A stretch of 64,000 nucleotides of DNA, taken from Nonomuraea montanisoli (GTDB lineage: Bacteria > Actinomycetota > Actinomycetes > Streptosporangiales > Streptosporangiaceae). Shown here piece by piece: positions 8,127 through 16,618 of this stretch; position 1 is the stretch's first letter; each line of letters begins with the position of its first letter. The translations under genes were made by a program, and so were the position numbers. The notes beneath the pieces are model-generated. The model was given only the letters and a program-made list of their open reading frames with translations, searched no databases and was not told the origin of the DNA. Where the stretch lies: positions 62,001 through 126,000 of the forward strand of contig NZ_JABWGN010000018.1 of NCBI RefSeq assembly GCF_013363975.1, in the 5' to 3' direction.

Positions 8127-9610
8127 TGACGGTCACCGGCCTCGTCAAGCGCTTCCCCGGTGTGGTGGCGCTCGACGGGGTCGATCTCGACATCCGCGCG
8201 GGCGAGATCCACGCCCTGGTGGGGGAGAACGGCGCGGGCAAGTCCACGCTGGTCAAGGCCCTGGCCGGGATTCACGCGCCGGACGCCGGCACGATGACCT
8301 TCGACGGCGTGCCGTACACGCCGGCCGGCGCGGCCGACGGTCTGGCCGCCGGGATCTCGGTGGTCCACCAGGAGCTGGCGCTGCTGCCGTACCTCACCGT
8401 GGCGGAGAACCTGTTCCTGCGCGGGCTGCCGCGCACGGCGGGCGTCGTCGACCGGAAGCGGCTGCGCGCGGACGCCGCGCGGCTGCTGGCCGAGGTCGGT
8501 CTGGACGTCGCGCCGGACACGCCGGTCGAGCGGCTCGGGATCGCGCAGATGCAGCTCGTGGAGATCGCCAAGGCGATCTCCACCGACTGCAAGCTGCTCA
8601 TCATGGACGAGCCGACCGCCACGCTCACCTCGCGTGAGGCCGGACGCCTGTTCGGCATCCTGCGCGGGCTGCGCGAGCGCGGCGTGGCCATCGTGTACAT
8701 CTCGCATCACCTCCAGGAGGTGCTGGAGCTGGCCGACCGGGTCACCGTGCTGCGCAACGGGCGCAGCATCGAGACCCGCGAGATGGCCGGTGTGACCGCG
8801 CCCGACCTGGTCAGGCTGATGGTGGGGCGGGACCTGGCGCAGGAGTACCCGGTCAAGCCGCCGACCGAGCCGGGTGAGGTGGCGATCGCGGTGCGCGGGC
8901 TCAAGGTCGCGGGCTTCGAGGGGCCGCTCTCCTTCTCGGTGCGGCGGGGCGAGGTCGTGGGTCTGGCCGGGCTGGTCGGCTCGGGCCGTACGGAGGCGAT
9001 GCGCGCGATCTTCGGCGCCGACCCCGCCTTGTCCGGAAATATCGAGCTTTACGGCGAGAAGGTGCGCATCCGGCACCCCAAGGACGCGGTGCGGCACGGC
9101 ATCAGCCTGCTCACCGAGGACCGCAAGTCGCAGGGCCTGGTCCTCGACCTGCCGATCAGCGCCAACGTCACCCTCGCCAAGCTGCGCGGGCTGCTGCTGC
9201 GCTTCGGCCAGGAACGCTCCCTCTCCGAGGACCTCGGGCGGCGCCTGCACCTGCGCTCCGCGGGCGTCGGCCAGCACGTGCGCACCCTGTCGGGCGGCAA
9301 CCAGCAGAAGGTCGTGCTGGCGAAGTGGCTCAACGCCGGCTCGGACATCCTGATCGTGGACGAGCCCACCCGCGGCATCGACGTCGGCGCCAAGTACGAG
9401 ATCCACGAGCTGCTGCTCGGCCTCGCGGCGCAGGGCAAGGCCCTGATCGTCGTCTCCTCGGACCTGCCGGAGCTGATGGGCGTCTGTGACCGCATCCTGG
9501 TCTTCTCCCGCGGCAAGATCGCCGGCGAGGTCGCCAGGCCGGACTTCGACGCCGAGCACATCCTCACGCTCGCCTACTCGGGCTACCTCAAGAACGGTGA
9601 AACACAATGA
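8123..9610 (+). CDS. rbsA: Ribose ABC transporter ATP-binding protein (double ATPase)
   Basis: A 495-residue protein with two fused ATPase domains, as usual for sugar importers of the RbsA/XylG class. Domain 1 has Walker A GENGAGKST, a diverged signature (VERLGIAQMQLVEIAKAI) and Walker B LLIMDEPTATLT. Domain 2 has a diverged P-loop (GLVGSGRTEAMRAIFG), signature LSGGNQQKVVLAKWL and Walker B ILIVDEPTRGID. Asymmetric sites of this kind are normal for the family. The start overlaps rbsB by 4 bases and the stop overlaps rbsC by 4 bases. Confidence 0.95.
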   Translation: MMTVTGLVKRFPGVVALDGVDLDIRAGEIHALVGENGAGKSTLVKALAGIHAPDAGTMTFDGVPYTPAGAADGLAAGISVVHQELALLPYLTVAENLFLRGLPRTAGVVDRKRLRADAARLLAEVGLDVAPDTPVERLGIAQMQLVEIAKAISTDCKLLIMDEPTATLTSREAGRLFGILRGLRERGVAIVYISHHLQEVLELADRVTVLRNGRSIETREMAGVTAPDLVRLMVGRDLAQEYPVKPPTEPGEVAIAVRGLKVAGFEGPLSFSVRRGEVVGLAGLVGSGRTEAMRAIFGADPALSGNIELYGEKVRIRHPKDAVRHGISLLTEDRKSQGLVLDLPISANVTLAKLRGLLLRFGQERSLSEDLGRRLHLRSAGVGQHVRTLSGGNQQKVVLAKWLNAGSDILIVDEPTRGIDVGAKYEIHELLLGLAAQGKALIVVSSDLPELMGVCDRILVFSRGKIAGEVARPDFDAEHILTLAYSGYLKNGETQ

Positions 9611-10608
9611 TCAAAAGGCTCGTGCTCGGCGAGGCCGGCATCGGCGTCGCCCTGGTTGTGCTCGCGGGCTTCTTCGTCATCGCGGCACCGAACTTCGCGA
9701 CCGAGCAGAACCTGCGCAACATCATGACCCAGATCACCCTGAACACCGTGCTCGCCGTGGGCATGACGTTCGTGATCCTGGTCGGCGGCATCGACCTGTC
9801 GGTCGGCTCGGCGATGGCGCTGTGCGCGGTCGTGTCGGGCACCATGATGGCCGGATCCGGCTCCGTCGTGACGCTGGTCGGCGCGATCCTGGTGAGCGTG
9901 CTGGTCGGCGCCGTGGTCGGCTGGATCAACGGGTTCGTGTCGGAACAATGGCGGGTGCCGTCGTTCATCGTCACCCTGGCCATGCTCAACGTCGCCCGCG
10001 GCGCCGCCGAGCGGTACACCGACGCGGCCACCATCTACAACCTGCCCGCCGCGCTCAACGACTTCGGCACCATCACGCTGCTCGGCGTCCCCGCGGTGTT
10101 CTGGGTCGCGCTGCTGCTGGCGGGCATCGGCTGGTTCGTGCTGTCGCGCACGGTCTTCGGGCGGCTGATCTACGCCACCGGAAACAACGAGGAAGCGGTC
10201 CGCCTGTCCGGCCACAAGACGTCCCGCATCAAGATCGCGGCGTTCATGATCGCCGGACTGACCGTGGGCATCGCGGCCGTCCTGTACATGGCCCGGCTCA
10301 ACATCGCCAGCCCGATCCTGGGCCAGGGCTACGAGCTCAACGCGATCGCCGCCGTGGTCATCGGCGGGGCCAGCCTGATGGGCGGGCGCGGCTCGATGGC
10401 CGGCACGTTCCTCGGGGCGTGCCTGCTCGGCGTGCTCACCAACGGGCTGCTGCTCATGGGCGTCTCCGACTTCGAGCGGCAGATCATCACCGGTCTGGTG
10501 ATCCTGGTCGCCGTGGTGCTGGACGCGTACCGGCTGCGCCTGGCCCGCAAGCTGGCCGTCACCCAGCCCGCGACGAAGGAGCCCGTGCCGGCGACGGTCG
10601 CCTCCTGA
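9607..10608 (+). CDS. rbsC: Ribose ABC transporter permease
   Basis: A 333-residue BPD_transp_2 permease with about eight to ten membrane helices. It has the family motif VGGIDLSVGSAMAL near residue 58 and the coupling motif GRLIYATGNNEEAVRLSG. It is translationally coupled to rbsA through ATGA. It completes the importer and is the last gene of the operon; the next gene is convergent 10 bases away. Confidence 0.94.
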   Translation: MIKRLVLGEAGIGVALVVLAGFFVIAAPNFATEQNLRNIMTQITLNTVLAVGMTFVILVGGIDLSVGSAMALCAVVSGTMMAGSGSVVTLVGAILVSVLVGAVVGWINGFVSEQWRVPSFIVTLAMLNVARGAAERYTDAATIYNLPAALNDFGTITLLGVPAVFWVALLLAGIGWFVLSRTVFGRLIYATGNNEEAVRLSGHKTSRIKIAAFMIAGLTVGIAAVLYMARLNIASPILGQGYELNAIAAVVIGGASLMGGRGSMAGTFLGACLLGVLTNGLLLMGVSDFERQIITGLVILVAVVLDAYRLRLARKLAVTQPATKEPVPATVAS

Positions 10609-10618
10609 CCGCCGTACG

Positions 10619-11347
10619 TCACGCCGTCTCGTCGCGCACCTCGTCGCCCACCCCGTCGCGCGTCTCGTCGTGCACGAGGAGGAGGAACGTCCGGGCGTAC
10701 GACATGCCGTCGGCCGGCCGCGGCCAGGGCAGGCCGGCCAGGGCCTGCGAGGCCGCCTCGTGGTGGACGCCGTTGACCCGGATCTCGGCGGTCTCGGAGT
10801 CCCCGCCGCTGCCGAAGAACGCCTTGACGCCGATCAGATGGTCACGCTCGAACGAGCCTCCCAGCGCCGGGGCCAGGTGCGGCGCGAGCGGGTTGTCCGC
10901 GGCCCAGTGCTGGACGGCCTGGAAGTCGTCGCCGATGCCCCAGCCGGTGATGCCGCCGTGGATGGTGTGCCAGCCGGGGAACCCGTCGGGGTCGTCGGCG
11001 GCGTAGTGCCCGGCGAAGGAGCCGTCCTGGGCGAGGAGTTCGAGCAGGGCGCTGCCGGTGGTGCCGAGCCAGATCTCGATCGCGCGGTCCACGGTCTCCT
11101 CGGGAGTCGTGCCGTATCCCGTGGCGCAGTCGCTGATCGTGGTGTCCTCGGGCCGGTCGACGTTGAGCACGAAATCGATGTCGACATGACCGGGATGACC
11201 GGTGTGGTCCTCGCCGAGCGCCACGGCGAGGCTGCCGGGCCCCTTGGCCAAGTCTCCCGTCACCTGCCAGGGCTGGTTCATGGCTTCGGTCAACCGCCGG
11301 GCGATCATGCCCAGGACGACCTCGTCCGGTAGCCGGTCCCCGTCCAT
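10619..11347 (-). CDS. Protein of unknown function, DUF6348-like (uncertain)
   Basis: A soluble acidic protein of about 242 residues. Recognisable features are a GWHTIHGGITGWG centre and a repetitive C-terminus (DETRDGVGDEVRDET). The pattern is reminiscent of DUF6348 proteins, recalled only from memory. I chose the ATG at 11347 because AGAAGAGG lies four bases upstream; ATGs at 11371 and 11374 have no ribosome site. Confidence 0.75.
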   Translation of the reverse strand: MDGDRLPDEVVLGMIARRLTEAMNQPWQVTGDLAKGPGSLAVALGEDHTGHPGHVDIDFVLNVDRPEDTTISDCATGYGTTPEETVDRAIEIWLGTTGSALLELLAQDGSFAGHYAADDPDGFPGWHTIHGGITGWGIGDDFQAVQHWAADNPLAPHLAPALGGSFERDHLIGVKAFFGSGGDSETAEIRVNGVHHEAASQALAGLPWPRPADGMSYARTFLLLVHDETRDGVGDEVRDETA

Positions 11348-11379
11348 CGGGCCTCTTCTCTCGCGTTCCATCATGATCG

Positions 11380-12657
11380 TTACAGAGCCGACCGTACCGG
11401 ATGGAGGTGCTCACGAGCCGGTACGGGGATCAGCCAGGGGCCGGCGACCAGCGCGACGGCGACCTGCGCGGCGCCCGCGACGACCAGCGTCGGCCCCGCC
11501 CCGGCCAGGCCGATGACCGCCCCTCCGGCGAGCAGGCCGAGTGACACCGCCCCGTCGTGCACCAGGCTCTCGGCGGCGAAGGCGGCCCGCCGTTCCGCGC
11601 CGTCGGTGCGGACGGTGATCAGCCGGTTCATCGACCCGATGCCGAGCGGCATGGCGAAGCCGCCGACGGCGGCCAGGCAGGCGATCAGCGCAAGCGACGA
11701 GGTGACCGCGGGGAGGGCGATGAAGGCCGTCCCGAGGATGATCCATCCGGTGGCCATGGTGGCCAGTGCCGGCAGCCGGGGGACGACCGCGGGCGCCAGG
11801 AGCGCGCCGACGAGGGAGCCCGCGCCGTAACCGGTCATGCCGGCCGAGATGAGCAGCCCGGGCCGGCCGGTCTCGGCGCCGAGGATCGCCAGCCCGAGGG
11901 TGAAGGCGAACCAGACGAGACCGCCGACGCCCGACATGGTCACGGCGCGGCGTATCTCCGGGTGACGGGCCAGGACGTGCCGCAGCGCCGGCGCGTCCGC
12001 CTCCCTTCCGCCGGGGGCGGGGGACGTTTCCGCTGCGCCGGGGGCGCCCGACGCCTCGCCGCCGCCGGGGATGGCCGCCGCCGTCGCGTCGCCTCTCACC
12101 GTCAGCAGGACGGCCGCGCCGAGAGCGACGCCCGCCGCCTCCGCCCAGAGCAGGTGGAACGGGCCGCCGGCGGTGACCGCCCAGCCGGCCAGGGGCGGCG
12201 CCAGGATCATCGTGCTCCGGTGGGCGAAGTCCTGCCAGGCGAGCATCCGGGCGGCGACCCCCGCGCCCAGCCGGTCGCAGATGTCGGCCAGCAGCGCCCG
12301 CTGGGCGGGCGCGCCCACGGCGGTCGCGCAGCCGGTGATCAAGCCGGTGACGGCCAGGTGGATCGGGCCGACGGCGCCGAGGGCGGCGCCGATCGGGACG
12401 ACGAGCAGTCCGGCCACCTGGACGGCGAGCACCCCGGCGAGGGCGCGGCCGGTCGTCAGCCGTTGCCGCAGTCCGCGGGCCCACCACGCCGAGGTGAGCA
12501 TGGGCAGCCCGACGGCTCCGCCGACGAGCCCGGTGGTCCAGGGGGATCCGGTCTCGGCGAGCGCGACGAGGGGGAGCGCCACGGCGGTGGTGCGCTGGCC
12601 CATCCAGGTGATGAACGTGGTCGCGAGCATGGCGGCGATGTCACGGCGAGGAGTCAC
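11380..12657 (-). CDS. Major facilitator superfamily transporter
   Basis: A 425-residue membrane protein with about twelve predicted helices in two halves separated by a Gly/Ala/Pro-rich loop (about residues 198-225). The N-terminal helices read TTFITWMGQRTTAVALPLVAL and GLVGGAVGLPMLTSAWWARGLRQR, typical of MFS exporters. Substrate unknown. I chose the GTG at 12657 preceded by CAGGA; the frame stays open to an ATG at 12708, but that start would leave only 21 bases to the divergent LysR gene and would place the shared operator within it. Probably controlled by that LysR protein. Confidence 0.8.
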   Translation of the reverse strand: MTPRRDIAAMLATTFITWMGQRTTAVALPLVALAETGSPWTTGLVGGAVGLPMLTSAWWARGLRQRLTTGRALAGVLAVQVAGLLVVPIGAALGAVGPIHLAVTGLITGCATAVGAPAQRALLADICDRLGAGVAARMLAWQDFAHRSTMILAPPLAGWAVTAGGPFHLLWAEAAGVALGAAVLLTVRGDATAAAIPGGGEASGAPGAAETSPAPGGREADAPALRHVLARHPEIRRAVTMSGVGGLVWFAFTLGLAILGAETGRPGLLISAGMTGYGAGSLVGALLAPAVVPRLPALATMATGWIILGTAFIALPAVTSSLALIACLAAVGGFAMPLGIGSMNRLITVRTDGAERRAAFAAESLVHDGAVSLGLLAGGAVIGLAGAGPTLVVAGAAQVAVALVAGPWLIPVPAREHLHPVRSAL

Positions 12658-12709
12658 GAAGCAATCCTGAAATCTGGCGAAATTTCGAGGTAGGTCGTGG
12701 ATCGCCATG

Positions 12710-12738
12710 TGAGCTCATAACGTTGGCTTATGAGCTCA
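12710..12738. promoter_or_regulatory. Inverted-repeat operator between MFS and LysR genes
   Basis: TGAGCTCAT at 12710-12718 and ATGAGCTCA at 12730-12738 form a perfect 9-base inverted repeat with an 11-base spacer. Each arm holds the palindrome TGAGCTCA, with copies 21 bases apart (two helical turns). The right arm covers the LysR start codon, which suggests autorepression. Confidence 0.72.
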
Positions 12739-13623
12739 TTGCCCACGGTGGAGGACCTGCGGCTCGTCGAGGCGCTCGCCCGGCACGGCTCGCTCGGCGC
12801 GGCCGGACGGGAACTGCTCATCAGCCAGCCCGCCGCGAGCAACCGGCTGGCCGCGCTGGAGCGGCGGATCGGCGAACGGCTCTTCGACCGGGACACGACC
12901 GGAGCGCGGCCGACGCCGGCCGGCCGGGCGCTCGCCGTGGAGGCGGCACACGTGCTGGAGCACCTGGAGGCGATCTTCGATCGCGCCCGGGCGGCTGCCC
13001 GCGGGGGCAGCATCACCGCCGGCACGTTCGCCAGCCTCGCCTCGTGGGTGTTCCCGGCGTTGGGGGATCTGCTGGGCGAGGTGACGGTGCACCAGGTCGC
13101 CGATCACGGCGACCGGCTGGTCGAATGGGTCGGTGAGGGCTCGCTGGACGTGGCGTTCGTCGCGATCGCCAACCAGATGCGGTTGCCCGCCACGGTGACG
13201 GCGCTGCCCGTGGCCCGCGACCGGCCGGCCGTGCTCCTCCCGGAGGGCGTGCGCCTCGGCTCGGGACGCAAGCCGTTCGCGGGGCTCGACGTGGTCGCGT
13301 ACACCTACGACACCTCCACCGCCACGCTGCACCGGCGGATCTCTGAGCTGGGCGGACGCCCGAGAAGGGCGGCCACGGCGGAGACGGCCGTGCGGATGGG
13401 CCGGCTGCTCGGCTGCCCGATCGTCCTGCCCCGCGGGCTGGGCGTCTCCTACGCCGAGCCGGGGGAGGAGATCTCGCCGATGACGATTCCGGGCCGGCTC
13501 ACCCTGTTCATGGTGACCCGCCGCCCCGTGCCGCCCGAGCTGTCGGCCGCCGTCGCCGGCCTGGCTGCCCGACTCGGCCTGGAGCCCGCATCGGATTCGA
13601 GCCGGCCCGGCGAGGAGATGTGA
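12730..13623 (+). CDS. LysR-family transcriptional regulator
   Basis: A 297-residue LysR regulator. The winged helix-turn-helix is at residues 7-65 (LRLVEALARHGSLGAAGRELLISQPAASNRLAALERRIGERLFDR, read in parts), followed by a linker helix and an effector-binding domain. Divergent from the MFS gene, it most likely controls itself and that exporter in response to an unknown ligand. A 195-base gap separates it from the lanthipeptide precursor gene, which has its own promoter. Confidence 0.9.
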   Translation: MSSLPTVEDLRLVEALARHGSLGAAGRELLISQPAASNRLAALERRIGERLFDRDTTGARPTPAGRALAVEAAHVLEHLEAIFDRARAAARGGSITAGTFASLASWVFPALGDLLGEVTVHQVADHGDRLVEWVGEGSLDVAFVAIANQMRLPATVTALPVARDRPAVLLPEGVRLGSGRKPFAGLDVVAYTYDTSTATLHRRISELGGRPRRAATAETAVRMGRLLGCPIVLPRGLGVSYAEPGEEISPMTIPGRLTLFMVTRRPVPPELSAAVAGLAARLGLEPASDSSRPGEEM

Positions 13624-13746
13624 TTTTCCGCCGTTACGGAACTCCTATTTGTGCATTTGGGAATTGCCTATTCAGGGCCGCCTGGAACGTTCCCTCGACA
13701 CGCCCGGTCATCGGCTGATGTCAGACCGAACGCACAGAAAGAGATC

Positions 13747-13774
13747 TTGACACAACATCCCCGACTGTTAGCAT
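13747..13774 (+). promoter_or_regulatory. Housekeeping-type promoter of the lanthipeptide operon
   Basis: A perfect -35 hexamer TTGACA at 13747-13752 and -10-like TAGCAT at 13769-13774 with a 16-base spacer. The precursor start codon is 45 bases downstream. The surroundings are AT-richer than neighbouring genes. Confidence 0.6.
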
Positions 13775-13818
13775 TGCGCTGATATCGGACAGGCTGTAAT
13801 GGGCAGAAGGGACACACA

Positions 13819-13962
13819 ATGTCGGCACTTCTGAGGATGGAACCCCGAGTGGCCGGGACCGACGTGATGGAGCCGGTCGTCGAGTTCGAGCAGCGGTGGG
13901 AAAGCCAGGTCGACCAGGACCGTTGCCCGGTCACGCGACCCGGTATCTCGAAGATCTGCTGA
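13819..13962 (+). CDS. lanA: Putative lanthipeptide precursor peptide
   Basis: A 47-codon gene with GAAGGGA seven bases upstream of the ATG, ending 60 bases before the synthetase gene. The N-terminal part is an acidic leader-like sequence containing EPVVEFEQRWE, similar in pattern to the hydrophobic helix motif (LLxLQ) recognised in class III/IV leaders. The C-terminal 14 residues are DRCPVTRPGISKIC: Cys36 and Cys47 plus Thr39 and Ser44, so two thioether rings (for example Thr39 with Cys36 and Ser44 with Cys47) could form; Ser29 is a third possible donor. Function and ring pattern are inferred from position and composition. Confidence 0.72.
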   Translation: MSALLRMEPRVAGTDVMEPVVEFEQRWESQVDQDRCPVTRPGISKIC

Positions 13963-14022
13963 TCACCGGGGTCGACGCGGTCCGGACGTACCGGAATTCA
14001 CCCAGACGGGGGCTGGCGGAAG

Positions 14023-16566
14023 ATGAGCGAGAACGGTTCCCGGGAATGGGTGGAACAAGTCGTCAGGCAATGCGTCGGCGCTGACCACACGGTGACAGGC
14101 GGCTCTGTCTGGCTGGTTGTCAGGCCAGATGGAGCCGTTTTACCGGACCACGGATGGAAGTTACACATATCTTCTCGCGCCTCGAACTTTCCCGCGCTGG
14201 TGGAGAAACTCGTCCCCTTCCTGGTGGCCGAGGGTTGTGTGTTCAAGCTGGCCCGTTCGCGACAGGTGCTCCACGAGCTGAACGACGGCCGGACGGTCCC
14301 GGAGAGCGTCGGCAAGGCGTTCACCGTCTATCCGGACCAGGATCTCGTCCGTGAAGTCGGGCTGCGGCTCGCCCGGACCCTGCGCGGCCACGAAGGTCCG
14401 CGCGTCCTCAGCGACCGGAGAGTGTCCGCGGACGCTCCGGTGTACTACCGGTACGGGGGATTCGTCACCCGGCGGAGCACCGACGTGCGCGGACAGTCGA
14501 TCACGCGGCTGCGCGGGCCCGCCGGCGAGGAGTTCGACGAGGCCGCCGGGCTCAGCTACCGGCAGCCGTCGTGGGTCGAGGACCCGTTCGCCGGAGCTCA
14601 CCCCGACCCCGCCCCGGGCCGCTCCCGCGACGACCTCCTGCTCAGCGGACGCTACCGCGTCGTCGTCGGGATCCGGGAGGCCGCCCAGGGCAACGTCTAC
14701 CGCGCGGTCGACGAGCGGACCGGCCACCAGGTGGTCGTCAAGCAGGCGCGCGCCTTCGTCGCCGAACACGGCGACGGCAACGACGGCCGGCTGCGGCTGC
14801 GCAACGAGCGTCGCGTCCTGGAAGCTCTCGACGGAGTCGCCGGTGTGCCGCGCTTTCTCGACCACTTCCGGTACGGCGAGGACGAGTTCCTGGTCACGAC
14901 CGACCGCGGCCCTCTGAGCCTGGCCGAGGACGTGCGGCGGAACGGTCCGTACCGGACGGGGCCCGGCGCGGGCGCGCGGAGCCTCGATCGGCTGGCGGGC
15001 GAGCTGGCCCGGATCCTCACCGCGGTGCACGAACGCGGCGTCATGATGCGGGACCTGTCCGCCGCCAACGTCGTGATCGGTGACGGCGCCAGCCTCATCG
15101 ACTTCGGACTCGCCTCCTACGACGGCCTGCACCTGTCCGGCATGACCCCTGGCTACGCGCCCGCCCGGCAGGTGCGCGGCGAGCCGCCGCGCGACGCCGA
15201 CGACCTCCACGCGCTCGGCATGACCTTGGTGTACGCGGCGACGGGCCTCCACCCGGTGACCCTGGGCGACGATCCGGAGCTGCCGAGGACGCGGGCGCTG
15301 CAGACGATCTCGCGGTACCACGGCCGGACGCCGTCGGGAACGATGTCCGCCGTCGTGGACCTGCTCGGCGACGAGGAGCGTGCCCGCGCCGCGCTACGGC
15401 GGCTCGCGTCAGGCGACGGCCGCCGGACGGTCTTCCCGTCGTCGCCGCCGGCGCCGGTGGTCACCGCGGACGTGGCCGCCGAGGTGCTCGACAACCTCCT
15501 GGGCGACCTGCTCGATCTGGTGGACGGCGTCCTTGAGGCTCCGGCCAGCACGAAGGCCGCCAACGACGCGAGCGTCTACAGCGGCAGCGCGGGCATCGGT
15601 CTGGAGTTGCTGCACCATCGGCATCGGCCGGCCGCGGAGCGGAGGCTGCGTGAGCTGGTGGCCTTCACCGTACGCGTCACGGCCCCGCTGACTCCGCAGC
15701 CGGGCCTGTTCACCGGCGTGACCGGGACGGACATGTTCCTCCAGGAAGCGGGCAACTGCGGCATCAGCCTGGCGGGCTGGCCGGGCCGGAGTCTGCCGCC
15801 GCCCGAGTGGAGAGCCGAGGCCGCTGACCTGACCGACGGCGAGGCGGGTGTCGGCCTCGGACACCTGTACTTCCACCGCGTCAGCGGCGACCCGGCCGAC
15901 CTGGAGGCGGCGCGGCGCTGCGCCCGGATCGTCGCGGCCGAACCACCGCCGCCTCGCACCTCCCGGCCGGGCGAGGCCGACCTGGCGGCCGGACGCGCGC
16001 ACGGCCTGGCCGGCACCGCCGAACTGCTGCTCGCCCTCGCCGAGGAGACCGGCGAGTCGTGGGTGCTCGAAGCCGCCGCGGACCGCGTGCGCCTCCTGTC
16101 GGAGCGCACCCGGGTCCTCGTCCGCGAGGCGCAGGACCCGGCGGCGGAGCCGATGACCATGTCCTGGTGCCGCGGCCTCCCCGGGATCGGGCCGACCCTG
16201 CTGCACGCGAGCAAGGTGCTGGGCGACCCGTCCCTGTCCGACCTCGCCCGTCAGGGAGCCGACGTCTGCGTCGCCCGCATGTCGCGCCTGAGCGCGCTCG
16301 GCCGGTGCTGCGGCGTGGCCGGCGTCGGCAACCACCTGTTGGACCTGGCCGATCTGGAACAGTCCGAGCGCTATCGGGAGGCGGCGTACGACCTGGCCGC
16401 CCATCTTCTGCTCCGGAGCGCCGGCTCGCCCACGCACCCCACCTTCTTCGCGTCCGACGACCCTCCCGCCCGCTCGCTCTCGTGGGCGCAGGGACTGACC
16501 GGCGTCCTGTCGTTCTTCCGCCGGCTGGCGTACGGCGGCCCCGACTGTCTGGCGGTCGTCAGGTAA
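14023..16566 (+). CDS. lanL: Class IV-type (LanL-like) lanthipeptide synthetase with CCG zinc motif
   Basis: An 847-residue three-domain enzyme that should phosphorylate Ser/Thr of the precursor, eliminate phosphate, and cyclise. Residues about 1-190 are the lyase region (ends near PVYYRYGGF). Residues about 205-460 are a Ser/Thr kinase: Lys240 in VVVKQ, Asp344 in MMRDLSAANV, and DFG at 360-362. Residues about 485-847 are a LanC-type cyclase with GRAHGLAG (His660), SWCRGLPG (Cys716) and GRCCGVAG (Cys762-Cys763). Intact zinc ligands distinguish it from class III LanKC enzymes, whose cyclase lacks them. The usual Cys-His pair is Cys-Cys here, as in ProcM-type LanM enzymes. No transporter or protease gene adjoins. 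Confidence 0.9.
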   Translation: MSENGSREWVEQVVRQCVGADHTVTGGSVWLVVRPDGAVLPDHGWKLHISSRASNFPALVEKLVPFLVAEGCVFKLARSRQVLHELNDGRTVPESVGKAFTVYPDQDLVREVGLRLARTLRGHEGPRVLSDRRVSADAPVYYRYGGFVTRRSTDVRGQSITRLRGPAGEEFDEAAGLSYRQPSWVEDPFAGAHPDPAPGRSRDDLLLSGRYRVVVGIREAAQGNVYRAVDERTGHQVVVKQARAFVAEHGDGNDGRLRLRNERRVLEALDGVAGVPRFLDHFRYGEDEFLVTTDRGPLSLAEDVRRNGPYRTGPGAGARSLDRLAGELARILTAVHERGVMMRDLSAANVVIGDGASLIDFGLASYDGLHLSGMTPGYAPARQVRGEPPRDADDLHALGMTLVYAATGLHPVTLGDDPELPRTRALQTISRYHGRTPSGTMSAVVDLLGDEERARAALRRLASGDGRRTVFPSSPPAPVVTADVAAEVLDNLLGDLLDLVDGVLEAPASTKAANDASVYSGSAGIGLELLHHRHRPAAERRLRELVAFTVRVTAPLTPQPGLFTGVTGTDMFLQEAGNCGISLAGWPGRSLPPPEWRAEAADLTDGEAGVGLGHLYFHRVSGDPADLEAARRCARIVAAEPPPPRTSRPGEADLAAGRAHGLAGTAELLLALAEETGESWVLEAAADRVRLLSERTRVLVREAQDPAAEPMTMSWCRGLPGIGPTLLHASKVLGDPSLSDLARQGADVCVARMSRLSALGRCCGVAGVGNHLLDLADLEQSERYREAAYDLAAHLLLRSAGSPTHPTFFASDDPPARSLSWAQGLTGVLSFFRRLAYGGPDCLAVVR

Positions 16567-16618
16567 CCGTTCGAGGGGACGACGGTGATCGCCACCACGA
16601 GGTGAAACTTTCGGGGAG

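Noticed and set aside
13668..13934. 88-codon minus-strand frame antisense to the lanthipeptide precursor
   Set aside because: No ribosome site, Ser/Cys-rich random composition and it overlaps the promoter and precursor on the other strand.
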